NCBI GenBank assembly: GCA_028023455.1
Contig: JAQFVV010000002.1
Coordinates: forward strand, 30,015,725-30,079,724
Direction: 5' to 3'
From: Epiperipatus broadwayi
Lineage: Eukaryota; Onychophora; Udeonychophora; Euonychophora; Peripatidae
Length of the DNA: 64,000 nucleotides
Shown: positions 1-12,492 of the stretch, piece after piece
Layout of the letters: each line of letters opens with the position of its first letter
Position numbering within the stretch: the stretch's first letter is position 1
Position numbers and translations under genes: made by a program
The notes under the pieces: generated by a model
The model's database searches: none
The model's input: only the letters and a program-made list of their open reading frames with translations
Told to the model about the DNA's origin: nothing

Positions 1-59
1 TTGGTGCTATAAGTAAAGTTATTTCAGCATTAGCAAAAAATTGAGCATTATTATTCAAC

Positions 60-620
60 AAAAGGGAAGAATATCATTAAGTACATGGAAAGATTCTATA
101 AAGAAGAAGAAAATAAGGTAACGTATATCACATTTGTCGGAACATCATTGTAAATGAAGAAATAAGTTGTTCAATTAAACTAGGATAGAAAAGTTTCAGA
201 AAATGATGGAATCATGGTAAATATTTTTTAAAAAGCAGGTGGAGATTAATTGATAAAACTATAACAGAGGCCTAAATGATAAATACATACCAGCTGATTG
301 TAAGAATACAATAATAATATCGATATTAAAAATGATTGAAAAAGTTATTAGAAAGGTTAGACCTGTTACTTTTCTATAAGATCTTTCTAAGAATATTGTA
401 AAGTCTAGAATGTTAGATTCAAGTCCGATAAAAGAATAAGCTACATTTAAGATTGATTATAGCACAGAGGATTATATCTAAGTATTAAGTAAAATAGAAA
501 GGACCAGGGATTATGGGTAGTCATTTAGTATGTGCTCTGGTATTTGTTTACATACCTGTGGGAGCCATTGAACAATGTTCAAACACTAGTTGGATTTTAG
601 AAGGTTTACTATTGAATTTT
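60..620 (+). pseudogene. RTE-like LINE reverse transcriptase relic
   Basis: Decayed coding DNA with many stops. Read in pieces it follows the RTE-clade reverse transcriptase order: a KAGGD-x-LIKL block near 232-260, then DCKNTIIIS near 298-325, then a block resembling RPxSLLxxLxKI near 360-400, then DSSPI and a FKIDYST stretch (family form EQAGFRxGYST) near 420-470. The catalytic YADD box is not recognisable. No flanking target duplication was seen. The clade call rests on remembered motif order only. It is clearly non-functional. Confidence 0.55.
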
Positions 621-779
621 TTTTCAATTTGAGTAAGAGTGACTTATTTGAGAAAGAAGGTAACATATGAGGTGTGAGTTTAGGCGAGCACTTGTTTATC
701 AGTCACTATTTTAAAAAAAGAAAACTTTTTTTTTCTTTTGTATAAAAAGGTTTGGAGAGTTGTAGAAAAATCATAAATT

Positions 780-2830
780 TAAATATAGATTAGGAGAATT
801 GGAAAAATAAGGAAAATATGGATTGCACTTGTATCTCACAAAATGTATGTATAATGGTCAGAAGGAAATTAGGTTTGCTTTGGCAGCATATACAGTATGT
901 GATAAGGCTTTCCATTTGAAGTGCTTAAATAAGACTAGGGAGGATATAAAAGGTGCAGTTATGTAATCATGTATAAATGTGATAAAAGAGATGAAAAAAT
1001 GGTTTTTAAGTGTAGATAATTTAAAGAGAAAGTCAGGTGAAATGGAGGAAAATGTAGATGATGCTAGAATGGTGTATCTATTTTGTAAAGCGATGAGATA
1101 GATATCAATGACTAAATAAGTAGTATAGGGGGGATAGTTAGGCAAAAAATAAGTAAGATGAAGGAAGAGGTAAGGAATGTAGAAGTAAAATTAAAATATT
1201 AGACCTGAAGTGTGAGCAGATCAAGAAATTAATGAATAGAAATGATAAGGAAGAAGTAGATAAGAAAGTCCAGAAGGTGGAAAAGAATGTTACAGATGGA
1301 AGTAGGGAAAGTACACTATGAGACATTCTTGATAGTGGTCTCACTAATTAGAAGATGTGGAGGTGTAATTGTGAGGGAAAATAGGATTATAAGAATATGT
1401 TTGCCTGAAGCTAGAATTAGGAATGTTATAGATAAGGTAAAGAAACAGGGGAGTAGAGATGTTTATGTTATGGTAGGGACAAATAATTTGTCAGAGCCAT
1501 CCGGGAGAGTAATGGATGAGTACAAAGAATTGATTAGTATTTTGACTAAGGTTAATTGAAGAATAGGAGTAGTTAGATTACTACCAAGATTTGGCAATAA
1601 GTATATATTAAATAAGGTGCATTTTATAAATGATTGAAAAAAATGTGTGATAGAAATAATGTTATGTTTGTGGATATGTGGGATTTTTTTATCAGTAAGA
1701 GGGAATTATACAGTAAAGATGGATTGCACTTAGCAAAACAAGGGAAGTTAAGCATTAGGGGATCTGATTTATGAAAAATATTATAGTTCGGGACACATAA
1801 AGGAGGATAAGGTTTTAAATTACTATATTATCAAAAAGGTTAAGAATGGGCGGGATATAAGAAGTAACCCAAGAGTATCTGATACGGATATAAATGCAGA
1901 TATGGAGAAGGAAGGTTTTCTGTAAAACTAATGATAAACAAGCTATTTACAAATGTAATAGAGAAGAAAGAGTCAAAATAATTTATAAAAGGGTAGTAAG
2001 AAAAGAAGAAATTGTTAAAATTGGATATTTGAATATGTAAGATGGTAGGAGACCAGAAAAGTGATTGGAATCAAACAAAGCAGTTAAAAATGAAAGGCTT
2101 GAGCTATTAGCAGTAGTGGAAACACATCTATGAGAAGGAGAACCTACATTGGAAAATTTCACATGGCAGGGTAAAAATAGAAAAAAAAAAAAGGGGGGAG
2201 AGGTAGGAGTTTTGTGAAAAAAATATTTAAATATTGTAATGTGCCAAGAATATTTATGGTTTGAGATAAGGTTAGTAAAACAAAAATGGATGGCAGCTAT
2301 AGAGTATATGCCACTGAAGATAGTAAAGCTATAATGGAATGGAACAATAGCATATATGAATGTTTAGCTGAGAATATATAGAGTTTCAAGAAAAAGGGGA
2401 AGAAAATAATGGTTATAGAAGATAAATTGATGACATGGATAACAAGAATGGATAGCTTTTGAAATTTTTTTGTCAGAAAGTGAATTTGAGCCTTTGAAAT
2501 TTATCAAATATCTATGAGGGGCAATACACATGGTATAAAAATAATATATTTCACATGGTATAAAAATAATATATTTCACACAATAGATTAGTATTAGTAG
2601 AGAAAGAGGGAATGAATAAAGTACAGAAAATTAGTGTTTGCTGATGAAGAGAGAGTACGTAATAGTGATCGTAATTTTTTTATAATAGAAATAATTAGTA
2701 ATGTGATTGAAAATAATGGAAGTTGAAAGGATAGTGAAAGATGTGGATGGAGATTGAATGATAAGATTGAGTAAGAAGAATATAAAATAAAAGTAGTCAA
2801 TATATGGAACTAAGCCAGGAATTCAATGAA
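780..2830 (+). mobile_element. CR1-like LINE copy, ORF1 and start of ORF2, decayed
   Basis: The 5' part of the LINE family that recurs through the window. ORF1 pieces: a PHD-like cysteine segment (CDKAFHLKCLN) near 895-930, a lysine/glutamate-rich probable coiled coil near 1000-1300, then an SGNH-type esterase region. In the esterase, SLIRR near 1335 stands where GDSLIRR is expected, MVGTNNL lies near 1470-1490, and DGLHLAKQG near 1718-1745 gives the Asp-His block. The start of the APE endonuclease follows near 2010-2050, matching the better preserved copy at 15.2-18.9 kb. Frameshifts and stops are frequent, and it is truncated before the reverse transcriptase. PHD plus esterase ORF1 is typical of CR1-group elements. 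Confidence 0.7.
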
Positions 2831-2934
2831 AGGGTAATAGTATGAATATTGAACCCTACCGTCTGATGGTGCTCTTTTTCACCCAATTCACCTAAATATA
2901 CCAATTCACGGGCTGTCTGTCTGTGTACTTAATA

Positions 2935-4245
2935 TTAAGGTAAACATTTACATGGAAGAATTTGAAACCATAGCCATAAATACTACTCCATGTCCACCTA
3001 AAGTATGGCTTCGATATGTTAATGATAGATTTGTGATATAGCCTCATGATGATGTACAATTAGTCCTTCTGGCTGTACATTAACATCATATCTCCTACAA
3101 TTAAATTCACAATGGAAATGGAACAAGAACAAAAAGTGGAATTCGTGGATATTCTTGCGACAAAACTCCCTCAGGGCAAAATAAAAACAACAGTGTATAG
3201 GAAACCAATACACACTGGCAAATACTTGGCATATATATCCGATCATACGAGAAGCACTTGTACAATCACTAAGGAACAGAGCAAAGGAGGGTTGTTCAGA
3301 AACCCGTGATTTGGAAAAAGAAAAGATTCACATAGAACAAATGCTTATGAAGAATGGTTACCTATCAGCGGTCATTAAGAAAACCTTCAATAGACAACAC
3401 AAAGAGACACCAAAAAAGAAAACAATTATTGGTACAGTAGTGTATCCATACATACCAGGAATGGTAGACAAATTAAAGAAAATCTGCAGACAATATAACA
3501 TTAGAAAAGCCATAACAAACTTCGAGGAATTCTTACTTCTACTAAGCCTAAAGTGGAAATGCTGAAGAACAAAAACTGCATCTATGAAATACCATGTGAA
3601 TGTGGAAGTACATGGTGAGGCCTGAATGGTTAAAAGAGAAAAAACAGACGTGTCTACCATAGCAGATCATGTATGTATTAATATCCATATGTTTAATTGG
3701 GAAAATACTACGATATTGGATAAAGAGGAAAAAATGCATAGAAGAAAATTCAAGAAAGCTGCTCACATGACAATGGTAAATAATCCTATAATCAACCCAG
3801 TGTGGTAATATACAATGTATGGAAGCCTCTAATTAATCTTGCTCTTAGGAAAAATTTTAAACAATGAGCTTTGCTCATAAAAAAAATGTAAGGACTCAGG
3901 ATTTGAACCAACCCTCATATATAAATATATCAAATTTCTACTACGTTGCCTTTGACAGAATAGTTCAGTTGGTAGAGCATTTGCCTTAAAATCAATATTC
4001 AAGAATCTAAAGGTGCGAGCGAGTTCAACTTCTAAGCGAATATTGTCACTGTGCACATAGGCAAGCAACACCTGAAGAGTGGAAAATACTACTACTCGAA
4101 ATGTGTAATTACTAATCTGTGTTGTCTATTTGTGTTATTTCTAACAAATTGCTTGTATTTGGAAAGTTTAAATAAAGTATAAAATTTTCTATACATTCAA
4201 CATTCATAGATGATGAAAATAGTCCAATATATCACAACTAATATG
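2935..4245 (+). mobile_element. Penelope-like element family A, 5'-truncated copy
   Basis: Aligns along its length with the fuller family A copy at 42.3-44.8 kb. It begins inside the reverse transcriptase near the catalytic region (WLRYVND, where YVDD is expected, near 3005-3025). The RT C-terminal block and linker follow in shifted frames (3112-3309 and 3311-3565). Then comes the end of the GIY-YIG domain with frameshifts, and the terminal repeat (about 3870-4245) with its tRNA-like segment and a decayed hammerhead. It ends in the ORF-start sequence, as other copies do. It is non-functional. Confidence 0.8.
3950..4040 (+). repeat. tRNA-like segment in PLE terminal repeat
   Basis: Contains TAGTTCAGTTGGTAGAGC, a tRNA D-arm/A-box-like string, followed about 45 bp on by GAGTTCAACTTC, a near match to a B box. 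The same segment is in every family A terminal repeat in this window. It does not fold as an intact tRNA, so it is not called a tRNA gene. Confidence 0.5.
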
Positions 4246-4440
4246 AATTTGTTGGTTGGAACTATTTGATTATTTTGATTGATTGTGAAATTACTAAATG
4301 GAAAATAAAATATATGAACTCTTTTATTATTATAATCATCTTAATAATTTTATGCAAATGGAAATTTATTATTAAAATTTATATAGTATAGCTACAATCA
4401 ATCTTCTTACACTTTGTTGCATTAATAAATTTTGTTATTT

Positions 4441-4940
4441 AAAACAGGCAAAACTCTTCATACAGTAGTACACTTAATGCAAACCAGAGTAATCAATGGG
4501 TGCCAGAAGGCTTGTGCATAAAATCCCTATCTAGTGCCTACTAATGAAATATCCCCAGACTAGTTTCTAGCTTGTGGCTTTCGTCAGTGAGGAGCCTTGG
4601 ATCTGAAAGCACTGCACCAAGATCTTAGAATCTAATGCAACCCTCCAGCAGCCACCTTTTATCTCTATTTAACTACAAAACTTTGAGAATAAAATTGAAA
4701 ACACAATATTTTCAATCCAAATTAATTAGCTTATTTAGTCATATAAGTCTGAACTCAGTTCAGTACCCATACATTTTGGTTCTTTAATAACCATAGCCAC
4801 CACTATCCTATTGGGCAGGTGTGGTATTAAACCACTAAATATCACATGATCACCATTTCTTAAGCTTGCTGCTGTTATTAAAACAGGCAAAACTCTCCAT
4901 ACAGTAGTGCCATTCAGTGAAAGCCAGAAGGCTTGTGCAT
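4441..4940 (-). mobile_element. Retrozyme-like hammerhead repeat, tandem copy
   Basis: Minus-oriented member of the most abundant repeat in the window. Its terminal sequence (aggcaaaactctccatacag and variants) occurs at 4446 and again near 4885, so about one full monomer plus the start of a second lie head to tail. It contains an intact hammerhead. It lies 3' of eIF3k exon 1 in the orientation of that gene, within its first intron. Confidence 0.75.
4552..4593 (-). ncRNA. Type I hammerhead ribozyme (retrozyme family)
   Basis: Complete core on the minus strand. Stem I is UCCUCA pairing UGGGGA (one U-G wobble), followed by CUGACGA, stem II AGC-CACAA-GCU, then GAA, a minimal stem III in self-complementary ACUAGU, and the cleavage triplet GUC. 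Every residue normally invariant in the hammerhead core is present. Stem II uses AGC/GCU where other copies use GGC/GCC, a compensatory change. Confidence 0.75.
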
Positions 4941-5223
4941 TACTTAATAAGTAATAATACAATAAAAAAATAAAATCAATTCAATAATTTTACAGTTAGA
5001 AGTATATAATAACAGTTGATATATAAGAAGATGGGTGTTGGGGAGAGAAAAAGATTTAAGACAAATGTGAAAACCAATATGTTCAAGTTTGTTTTCTACA
5101 AATTTCAAATTTGAAATAATTAACCAAAACAATAATCGGTTATATCAATACTTTTCTTTTCAGTCTACTTTCATCGTTAGAATATAATTATACAAAAGAC
5201 ATAAATAAGTTTTAAAAAAATAC

Positions 5224-5276
5224 CGATCAATTCCTTTAAGTAAACTAGCAACAGTAGACTTCATTGCTTCAGCCAT
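5224..5276 (-). CDS. EIF3K: eIF3 subunit K, first coding exon (partial)
   Basis: Reading leftward from the ATG at 5276, the exon encodes MAEAMKSTVASLLKGID and the first two bases of an Arg codon, then meets a GTATTT splice donor at 5223. The SLLKGIDR string followed by an intron matches the conserved N-terminus of eIF3k (human KLLKGIDRYNPENL, recalled). eIF3k is a small PCI/winged-helix subunit of translation initiation factor eIF3 in the cytosol. A search by eye of the 5.2 kb to the left found no YNPEN-type second exon, so the first intron runs past the window edge and is filled with LINE, PLE and retrozyme copies. The call rests on 18 residues plus an in-phase splice site. Confidence 0.7.
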
Positions 5277-5345
5277 TTTGAAAAGAAAGCTCCAGTCTCG
5301 ATTTTTAAGCACGAGAACAATGGCGGCAGTAAATAGTAAAAGTAT
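5277..5345 (-). promoter_or_regulatory. Probable eIF3k 5' UTR / promoter region
   Basis: The sequence just upstream of the eIF3k ATG is less AT-rich than its surroundings and contains GCCGCCATT in minus orientation. No TATA box is seen close by. On the opposite strand a short open frame begins at about 5312; see rejected items. Confidence 0.3.
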
Positions 5346-5900
5346 GCTTAGGTCGTAACTAGTTGGTTAATTTAAAATACAGGTCTTGTATTTATTTATT
5401 TATTTTAAATTCAATAACTATTGTTTTTATTTGATTGTATTTCACATAATTATTATTTACTAGATTTTATTTTTCTTTAATCATTAAATCGCTTAAAATA
5501 ACTATATAGCAATAATGTTTAGTGTTTACATATTTTAATTTTCGTCTTGCCATTATATTTTGTATATAGAAATGAATCTTAATTAAATGTCAAACTTTAA
5601 AATAGAGATACTATAATATATTGCATTAAAGGTGTAACTAACATAACATCGTTGGCAATATGTATAGTATTAATTAGTGATTTATTCTATTACCTTAATT
5701 TGCCTTCGGACAAGTAGCATATTCACTAACATATTTTTAAACACTAAACGCTGTATATACGCACTCTATTTATTTTCTTGTTATCGTAATGGCATCGCAA
5801 ATCTTTCACAATTAATGGGGATTCTTGTGTATAGGATTTTCTGAATTAAGTAACCCACTAATTACATATTAAACCATTAAAAGATAACGAACATCTTTTC
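5346..5900. other. AT-rich unassigned spacer
   Basis: Simple AT-rich DNA with a TTTA microrepeat near 5388. No coding potential or recognised repeat. Confidence 0.5.
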
Positions 5901-5925
5901 TTGTGCTTACAAAAGCTATTAAAAC

Positions 5926-6720
5926 AGCGATGCGATCCACTATGGCTTCTCCTTTCTCGGAGACAGGAAATCTCTCAGTCGCTATGCCCAGAGAATCTTC
6001 CCTTACCAATCCCCACCCTAAGTTTTCTCTTATTCTTCTCTAACCTGTACGATCACAATTCCGTAATATTATCTTTGTCCACTCTATGACCTTTATATCT
6101 AAATCACCCTTATCTTTTTTCAAATATAGTAGAAAAACCATGAACTCACTTTCTGTATAGTCAATTTATTTATATTTATTCTCCCATAACTTCATTATTT
6201 GTACCCCTTTCTGCGTGTAAGCATTTGCATTCAATTAACAGATGCCTAATATTCTCCATGCCTTCCTTACATATCTTGCTGATTAAATCCCCTGATGTGA
6301 TGTACGGTGACTTCTCCTTATACGGAGTCAGGAATCTCTCAGCAACTATGCCCAGAGAATCCTGTTAGATACTTTGACTTCCCTTTCCATTCCCCACCCC
6401 AAGTTTTCCCATATTTTACTCTATCCTGTTCCATCCCATTTCCAAAACATAATCTTTGCCAATTCCACGGCCTTTATATCTAAAATCCCCTTATGTTTTC
6501 CCAAACCCAGCATAAAAACCAATAAGCCACTTTCTGTATAATCACTTTGTTCATATTTATTCTTCCACAACTTCATTATTTGTATCCTTTCTACTTTCAA
6601 ACATTTACATTCAATTAACAGATGCTTAATATTTTTTATGCCTTCCTCACACAACTTGCGACTAAATCATTCATATTTTTCCATTTATGTGTATATTTCC
6701 TTGCAATTTTTCTATATAAT
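5926..6720 (-). mobile_element. CR1-like LINE 3'-end fragments (two)
   Basis: Two minus-strand 3' ends lie side by side (about 5926-6280 and 6294-6720). Both match the 3' region of the LINE copy at 15.2-18.9 kb, including the C-terminal zinc-knuckle tail. In the second, 6421-6654 encodes C-x-E-G-I-K-N-I-K-H-L-L-I-E-C, a variant of the CCHC motif. They share the 3' terminal motif with other copies (an agaagtcac-like string reading outward). Both are 5'-truncated. Confidence 0.65.
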
Positions 6721-7950
6721 AGTGCCATGTGCAAGATCTAGTAATTAATAGATGCTAGAAAGTTGTGCATTTTAATGCCTGTATTCCCAAACTAATTTAT
6801 AATTTATGGCTTTTATCACTGAAGACCCTTTGATTCTAGGAACAGTGCACCTAGGTCTTTGGATTTAATGGATTCCCCCAGCAGCCATCTTTTACCATTT
6901 TGGTTAATTACAAAACTATCAATTAGCCTGTTGTGTTTGATTAAATTTACAGGTTTGGTTCCAAACCATCAGACAAATGATGACACTACTTAACAATTTA
7001 TATGTATAATTTATTAGTGACAAAAATATACACACATGTTAGTTAATAAAACATATAAATATGGTTTATACAATTTAATGCTGAGGTAGTCGTGCCGAGT
7101 AATGAAACTCACTTCCAGCTCTATAAGTAGCCTGTCTCGCAAGTTCAAGTACAACTCTTCCGGCTGTGCAGTACAGCTTGCCTTGAGTCGGCTCTAGTTC
7201 ATACACTTCCGGCTGTGCAGGACAGCTTGCCTTGAGTCAGATGCAGACATAGCAGTTTCCAGTCCTTAGGTGGACCTGCCTCACTGTGTGGACATCGCGA
7301 TAATGACTAGAGAAAATACTTTTGCTGATGACAGAGGGTTTATTGGAGAGCACATTCAGTCGTTCAGGTTGACAGAAGTAATTGCTCTCCCTGCCTTGCC
7401 TCCAAAAAGGCTGACTATTTAATGGCAGATCCCCTACCTTACTGAAAACACTCAGATTATGTGCATGAACCCCAACGAATGATTTATCCCCACTGGATAA
7501 CAACTGGGTGCTAGCCAATCAGGCAAGAAATCTGGAATAGTCCACTTCTAAAGGCAAGGTCAGATATGAGATAGCCCAAACTGAAGTGTTTTTAATCCAA
7601 ACTAATTTGTTTGTATAATTATATAGATCTAAATTCAGTTCAGTCTGTATTTTTTCATATCTATACGGTTATACAATCAAATTAGCTTGGTTTGAAAACA
7701 TTGTGTTTACAGTTTGGGCTTATTGATAGCTTTATAATTAATCAAAAAGGTAAAAGATAAGTGCTCGAGGGGTGCATTAGATCCGAAGATTCAGGTTCAT
7801 TGCTCCCAGATCCAAAGGTCCTCACTCATAGTCTGGGTATAATGAATGAGAAAACACTGGATAGGAATAAAAATGCACAACTTTTTAATATCTATTGATC
7901 ACTATTGCATGCATTTAGGTGACACTATTGTGTGGAAAAACTGACTAATG
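6718..7950. mobile_element. Decayed retrozyme repeat, inverted copy with internal insertion
   Basis: 6718-6950 is a minus-oriented and 7590-7945 a chiefly plus-oriented member of the hammerhead repeat family, both strongly diverged. The hammerhead region is damaged in both (near 6795 and 7825). About 640 bp of other sequence separates them (next entry). Confidence 0.5.
6951..7589. repeat. Unclassified insertion with duplicated 40-bp segment
   Basis: Less AT-rich than its surroundings. A segment around ttccggctgtgcaggacagc plus the following cttgccttgagtc occurs twice (near 7160 and 7207). The 93-codon minus-strand open frame at 7237-7518 matches no family I recognise. A solo LTR is possible but no termini were established. 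Confidence 0.3.
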
Positions 7951-8680
7951 TTTTTGGTCCATTATCTGTATGCTCTCATCTATTTTCAAAATGTTAAGTA
8001 TGTGTGTATATATATATACACTAAATAAAAGTAGTATTTATTAAAACGTATATAATGTATGTGTGTGTATGCTGCTGAAGGCATACAGATTAATTATAAG
8101 TACTACATATTAAAGTACATTAATTAAAAGGAAGTAAATTTTATAATAAAGATTAGCTATATTGATAAGTAATCAGTAATAGCAAAGATATATATCTAAG
8201 TTAAAGTAAAGAAAGCCACTGCAACTACATATGGAATGTTAGTTCCTGATCAGATTTGATGATCGTGAGAACAGATGCTAAAAATATGGATTGGAATTTG
8301 AACTATGTTATCAGATCCCAGCAATTGGATATGGGAACTCGAGACACAGACAACCACAAACGAGATTCTTCAACACTGAGAAGGGCATGTAGAAAAAACA
8401 AGAAATACTTGCTAGATGAAGCTCCAAGTATGTAGACTTCCCATCCAGCAGGTGCTCTGATCACCTCTCCTTCACATATAACTTCATGGAGTTTACCTCC
8501 GAGTGTACCAAAGTAAACTTACAGACTCACAAATAGGTCGTACAGATCTATAATATAATTTTTGTAAGCTTTTGGGCTCATAATATTGTCTCTATTAAAA
8601 TGACATTACTAATAAACAACACAAGCTTATAAATAAAGTTTAATGGAGAAGATATAATTTAATTAGTAAATACATATAGG
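7951..8680. other. Unassigned stretch with microsatellites
   Basis: TA/TG microsatellite tracts near 8000-8070. 8220-8520 has more balanced base composition but no recognisable open frame. Nothing else is supported. Confidence 0.4.
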
Positions 8681-8684
8681 CTTA

Positions 8685-9330
8685 ACGTTTTCAACGATCC
8701 ATGCCTCATAATCATAGCCATAATAAAACACACGTAGGAAAAATTATGCAAAAATATTTAAATCACTGATATGTTACATAGCCCATTTCTTCGAAATCTC
8801 GAAGCACGTATCTTTTCTATTGATGGCGTGAATATTTCCATGAATGTAGAATGCTTCTTTGATTTTTCTCATGTGATCATTAGCTTCGGTGCATAAGATT
8901 ACAGGATTGGCAGGTGTAAAGTCATGACTGGAGTGTTTGGCATGCTCCAAAAATATGGACGATGAGTTATTGTTCTTTTGAGCTCTGTTATAAGTATAAC
9001 AGTGTTGAGCGAGTCTGGTGTCGATGGTAGCTTTGGTTTCCCCATAATATATGGCGTGCCATCTGGCGTGAGGGTAAGATATGGAGTATACAACATGAGG
9101 GGTGAGCGATCAATCAATATCTTTTGAATTATTGATTAATCTGTTAGAATTAGGTGGGGTTCTGAATCCAATTTTAAATTTATTGGTTAATGCTTTACTT
9201 ATTCTGTTAGAAATCTTGGGAATGAAAGGGATGGTGATTCTAGGTAGATCAGAATGAGGAGTGATATTGTTTATTCTGTTTTCATTTTTATTTTTAATCG
9301 GTATAAATTTGAAGCCTGCTGCCAATAAGT
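8685..9330 (-). pseudogene. Second Penelope-like family, GIY-YIG endonuclease end
   Basis: Two minus-strand open frames (9325-9110 and 9117-8899) and their continuation to a stop at 8774 read as the C-terminus of a PLE polyprotein. First comes a linker (IPFIPKISNRISKALTNKF), then YSIPYP and IYYGETKATIDTRLAQH, the GIY-YIG signature in the YYGET form seen in some PLEs, then FLEHAKHSSHDF and RKIKEAFYI. A frameshift separates the two pieces. The 3' flank carries a hairpin motif shared with the 41.1-kb copy. Confidence 0.75.
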
Positions 9331-9339
9331 CTAATAAAG

Positions 9340-12300
9340 TTGTTGATATTTCCTTTCCTGTCTGCTTAGTATTTCTGTAAATAAAACTTTGTTACTTTTG
9401 ATTACTTGCCATGTTCATTCCATAATATTCTATTTCTTTTATTAGTTGTTTTATGCAATCCAGAGGGCAATAGAGTGCCACTGGACACAGCAATTGGTGC
9501 AGTCGGTAGGATAATTCTTTTTTCATTTTCTATTGATTGATTTCTATTCTCTGGGACAACCCTACTTTTATTTCTATCATCTAGATTTTTTTTTTTCTAG
9601 CTGCTGCCTATTTTTGGGACAGATTGATTAGTAGTGGCATATTTGAGCAATAATCATTTTCTGATTTCTTTTTTCTAAATTTTTGAACCTTTTTTGGTCT
9701 GGTTATTATACTTGGCCCTCTATTTCTGTGCTAAGATGAGATGCAATAACTTCTCATAATTTTTTGCAATATTTTCCTGCTCTGTCATGTTTTAAGCTGC
9801 TTGTATTTTTTATATTCATACTCATTATCATTTGTTTAACTGCTTATGAATTTATTCTTCTTCTTTTGAACTTATTATTATTTTACTTTTTTCTTTAACT
9901 TTTTTAATTGTGTACTTCCCGTTGCCTTATCATGCAGCCTTTTTTTTACTTTTTAATAACCATTACTTTTATATTTTTCATTCTAGTTGGTTGCTTGTTC
10001 TTTTACTTTATGTTATGTAGATTGCCCTACTCTCACTATTTTATTTCCCCTGCTGCATATTCCCTACTTCTCTATCCAACCCCATGTTTATACGTAATCC
10101 TCTTATTTTGTGACCACTTCCTTCAATACTGGGTTTCTATATAATCCTTAGTTGATTTGATATTTATAATCCAGGATTTACAATGAATCATCAATTATAA
10201 ATCACTAATTAACTTATTTAGCTTATGTTTGGATTACTAAAATGTAATGACTGGGTAACTTACCGGGTTGACAATCTTGATGTTCTTAAATATAACAGGG
10301 GAAAGGAAGTAATGCTATGTATGCAGATTCTTAATTATGCCACTCTATTATTCATTATATTCCAAAATTATATACCCCATTAATAATAATAATAATCAAA
10401 CTCGTATATCATTTTATCTTGAAGTGTCTGTTCATTTCTGTAATGATAATGATTATATTTTAAGCTACATCTTCTATATATAAACCATATCTCAGCATCA
10501 TGGTTGACCCAAAGTTTGATCAAGTTAGCTTTCTTAGTATGTAAATAGAGCAAAATCTATTTGAAACTGATGTCACTTCCTGTTTTAGAAAAGCCCCCTT
10601 TCCACATTGATGATTGACCACTTACAACAACACAAAAATATTTTATTTTCTGTTATTGCCTCCAATTGTTAGCTAAGATCAAAGCACTGATGTTCATAAT
10701 GTATATATGTATATAATTACCATTCACTAATTAAATGAATGCCATGAAAATAAGATAGTTCTATTGATACAAGGATAGGAGGAAAGAAATTATTTTACTA
10801 ACAATAATTTATTAATAGCTGCATAAAGACCTTCACTAGTGAAAACTGGATCTGAATACATTGTCAAATGTCTAATTTATTCTGAAAATAATACGAGACT
10901 TAAATTCTATTTCTCCCTTATATAGTTAACACTATTATTAACACACTAAACCAAAGAGAAAGAGGGGGAAAAAATAAATAACCATATACTAACTTTCTTT
11001 TTTTCATTGTAAGACTTTATCAGAATGAAAACCTTCACATTATGAAATTTAAAAAAATATACCAGTAACGTAATTTTTTAAATGTATATTCATGCAATTT
11101 CATAAATCTGATATAGCTACATCTTTAAAGGACTCTAATAAAACTTGATTATATGTTTCTTGGGTCATGATGTTAAATAAACTTTGCATGGAAATTCTAA
11201 TCTTAGGGAAGCAGTTTAGCTTGGGAGGCTTATTGAGGTTCAAGTTAACATATCAGATATGAGATAGGCAACAGTTCATCATTTCAAGATTTCATCTCAT
11301 CCAGCACATCGTCCTTTCATTTTAGAAGAACTATATAGCATGAAGCCAATAGTTGGAACATTTCTAGCAATCTCTAGCCAGATGAACTATATATTATGAC
11401 AACCACAAGGTTACTTCTGATGAATACTATGAACCTCTTTCATGAACAAATACCCAAACTTTTGGATGTTAATTTAAATATTACCATAAGAAATATTGTT
11501 AGCATGCAGAAGTCTACTCCTTTGAAGCGGCTCTTTATTTTTTTGATTACTCCTCCACCATGTGTCAGAAGTTCTGTCTTGCAGAAATTGAAATGCTGTT
11601 AAGTAATTTGGACTTACCAATAGTCAGGATATAGTTACATCAACTGGGACTCATCTCAAATGAAAATTTGCTTTTTTGTCATTCAACCAACAGGCTACAA
11701 TTGATGAATTATGGCGTTAAAAAATGGTATTCTTACGAGGTCCAAACAAATTTCTCTTTCTAAATCCAACGCTATAGTCAACTGGATTTGATCTTCCTAG
11801 CTGCAATTGGAATCATGTCAACTGATTAACAACACTCATAATCATTTCACTTACTTGCTTCACAACTGGAATTTAAAAGCCACTGATCTCCATAGTGTGA
11901 CAGTCAGATGATGTATGTTGATTTAACCCAGTTCGAATACTAGGCGAAAGTACCTCGAGGCCACCCATATGCGAGATATTAAACCAAGAATACTATGACC
12001 TCTGCCCTATTCGTCTAGTCTCGAAGCTATCATGAACCGAACAACACTATCTGAGACACGCATAGATATTTTCTTACCGAGCCACGAGCTTAGCATCAGC
12101 GGGAGACATGGACAGAACCACCTACGGAGCTAAATAGTTAAATGTGCAAAAATACTTAGAAATATGTGTTTTGCGTGCCTGGATCATTTAAAAGTAAAAC
12201 AAAGCATTGAAAGATAACTAGCAAACTCAAGCTTTTTAGTTAAATAAATATCTTTAATAAATGACATTTGAAATATTATTAATAATTTAATGGTCTTCGC

Positions 12301-12480
12301 TATTCCCCGAAATTAATGAATAACTAATGAGACAATGAAAACCAGATTAATATGCTTGCGGTCTAAATCTTTCCTTCTCAATTTTATTAAACATTGTCAA
12401 CTCGAATCTGCTCGATAAAGTGCAATAATAAAAATCTTTCGCAAAGCAGTTTCTAATTGCTTTGCGCTAAAACAGAGTTA
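9340..12480. other. Long stretch without recognised genes
   Basis: 9400-10150 is T-rich on +, with only low-complexity open frames. 10150-11880 is AT-rich. 11880-12130 is distinctly less AT-rich, with several CpGs, but has no open frame or repeat I recognise. An upstream non-coding exon of the TTC9 gene could lie anywhere in 5.3-21.3 kb; none is called. Confidence 0.4.
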
Positions 12481-12492
12481 AAATGATTTAAG

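Noticed and set aside
5312-5350. Short + frame MAAVNSKSML with a good start context opposite eIF3k exon 1
   Set aside because: It meets a stop within a few codons. Splicing at the only nearby AG/GT into the TTC9 exon at 21331 would be out of frame. It may be part of a 5' UTR, but there is no evidence.
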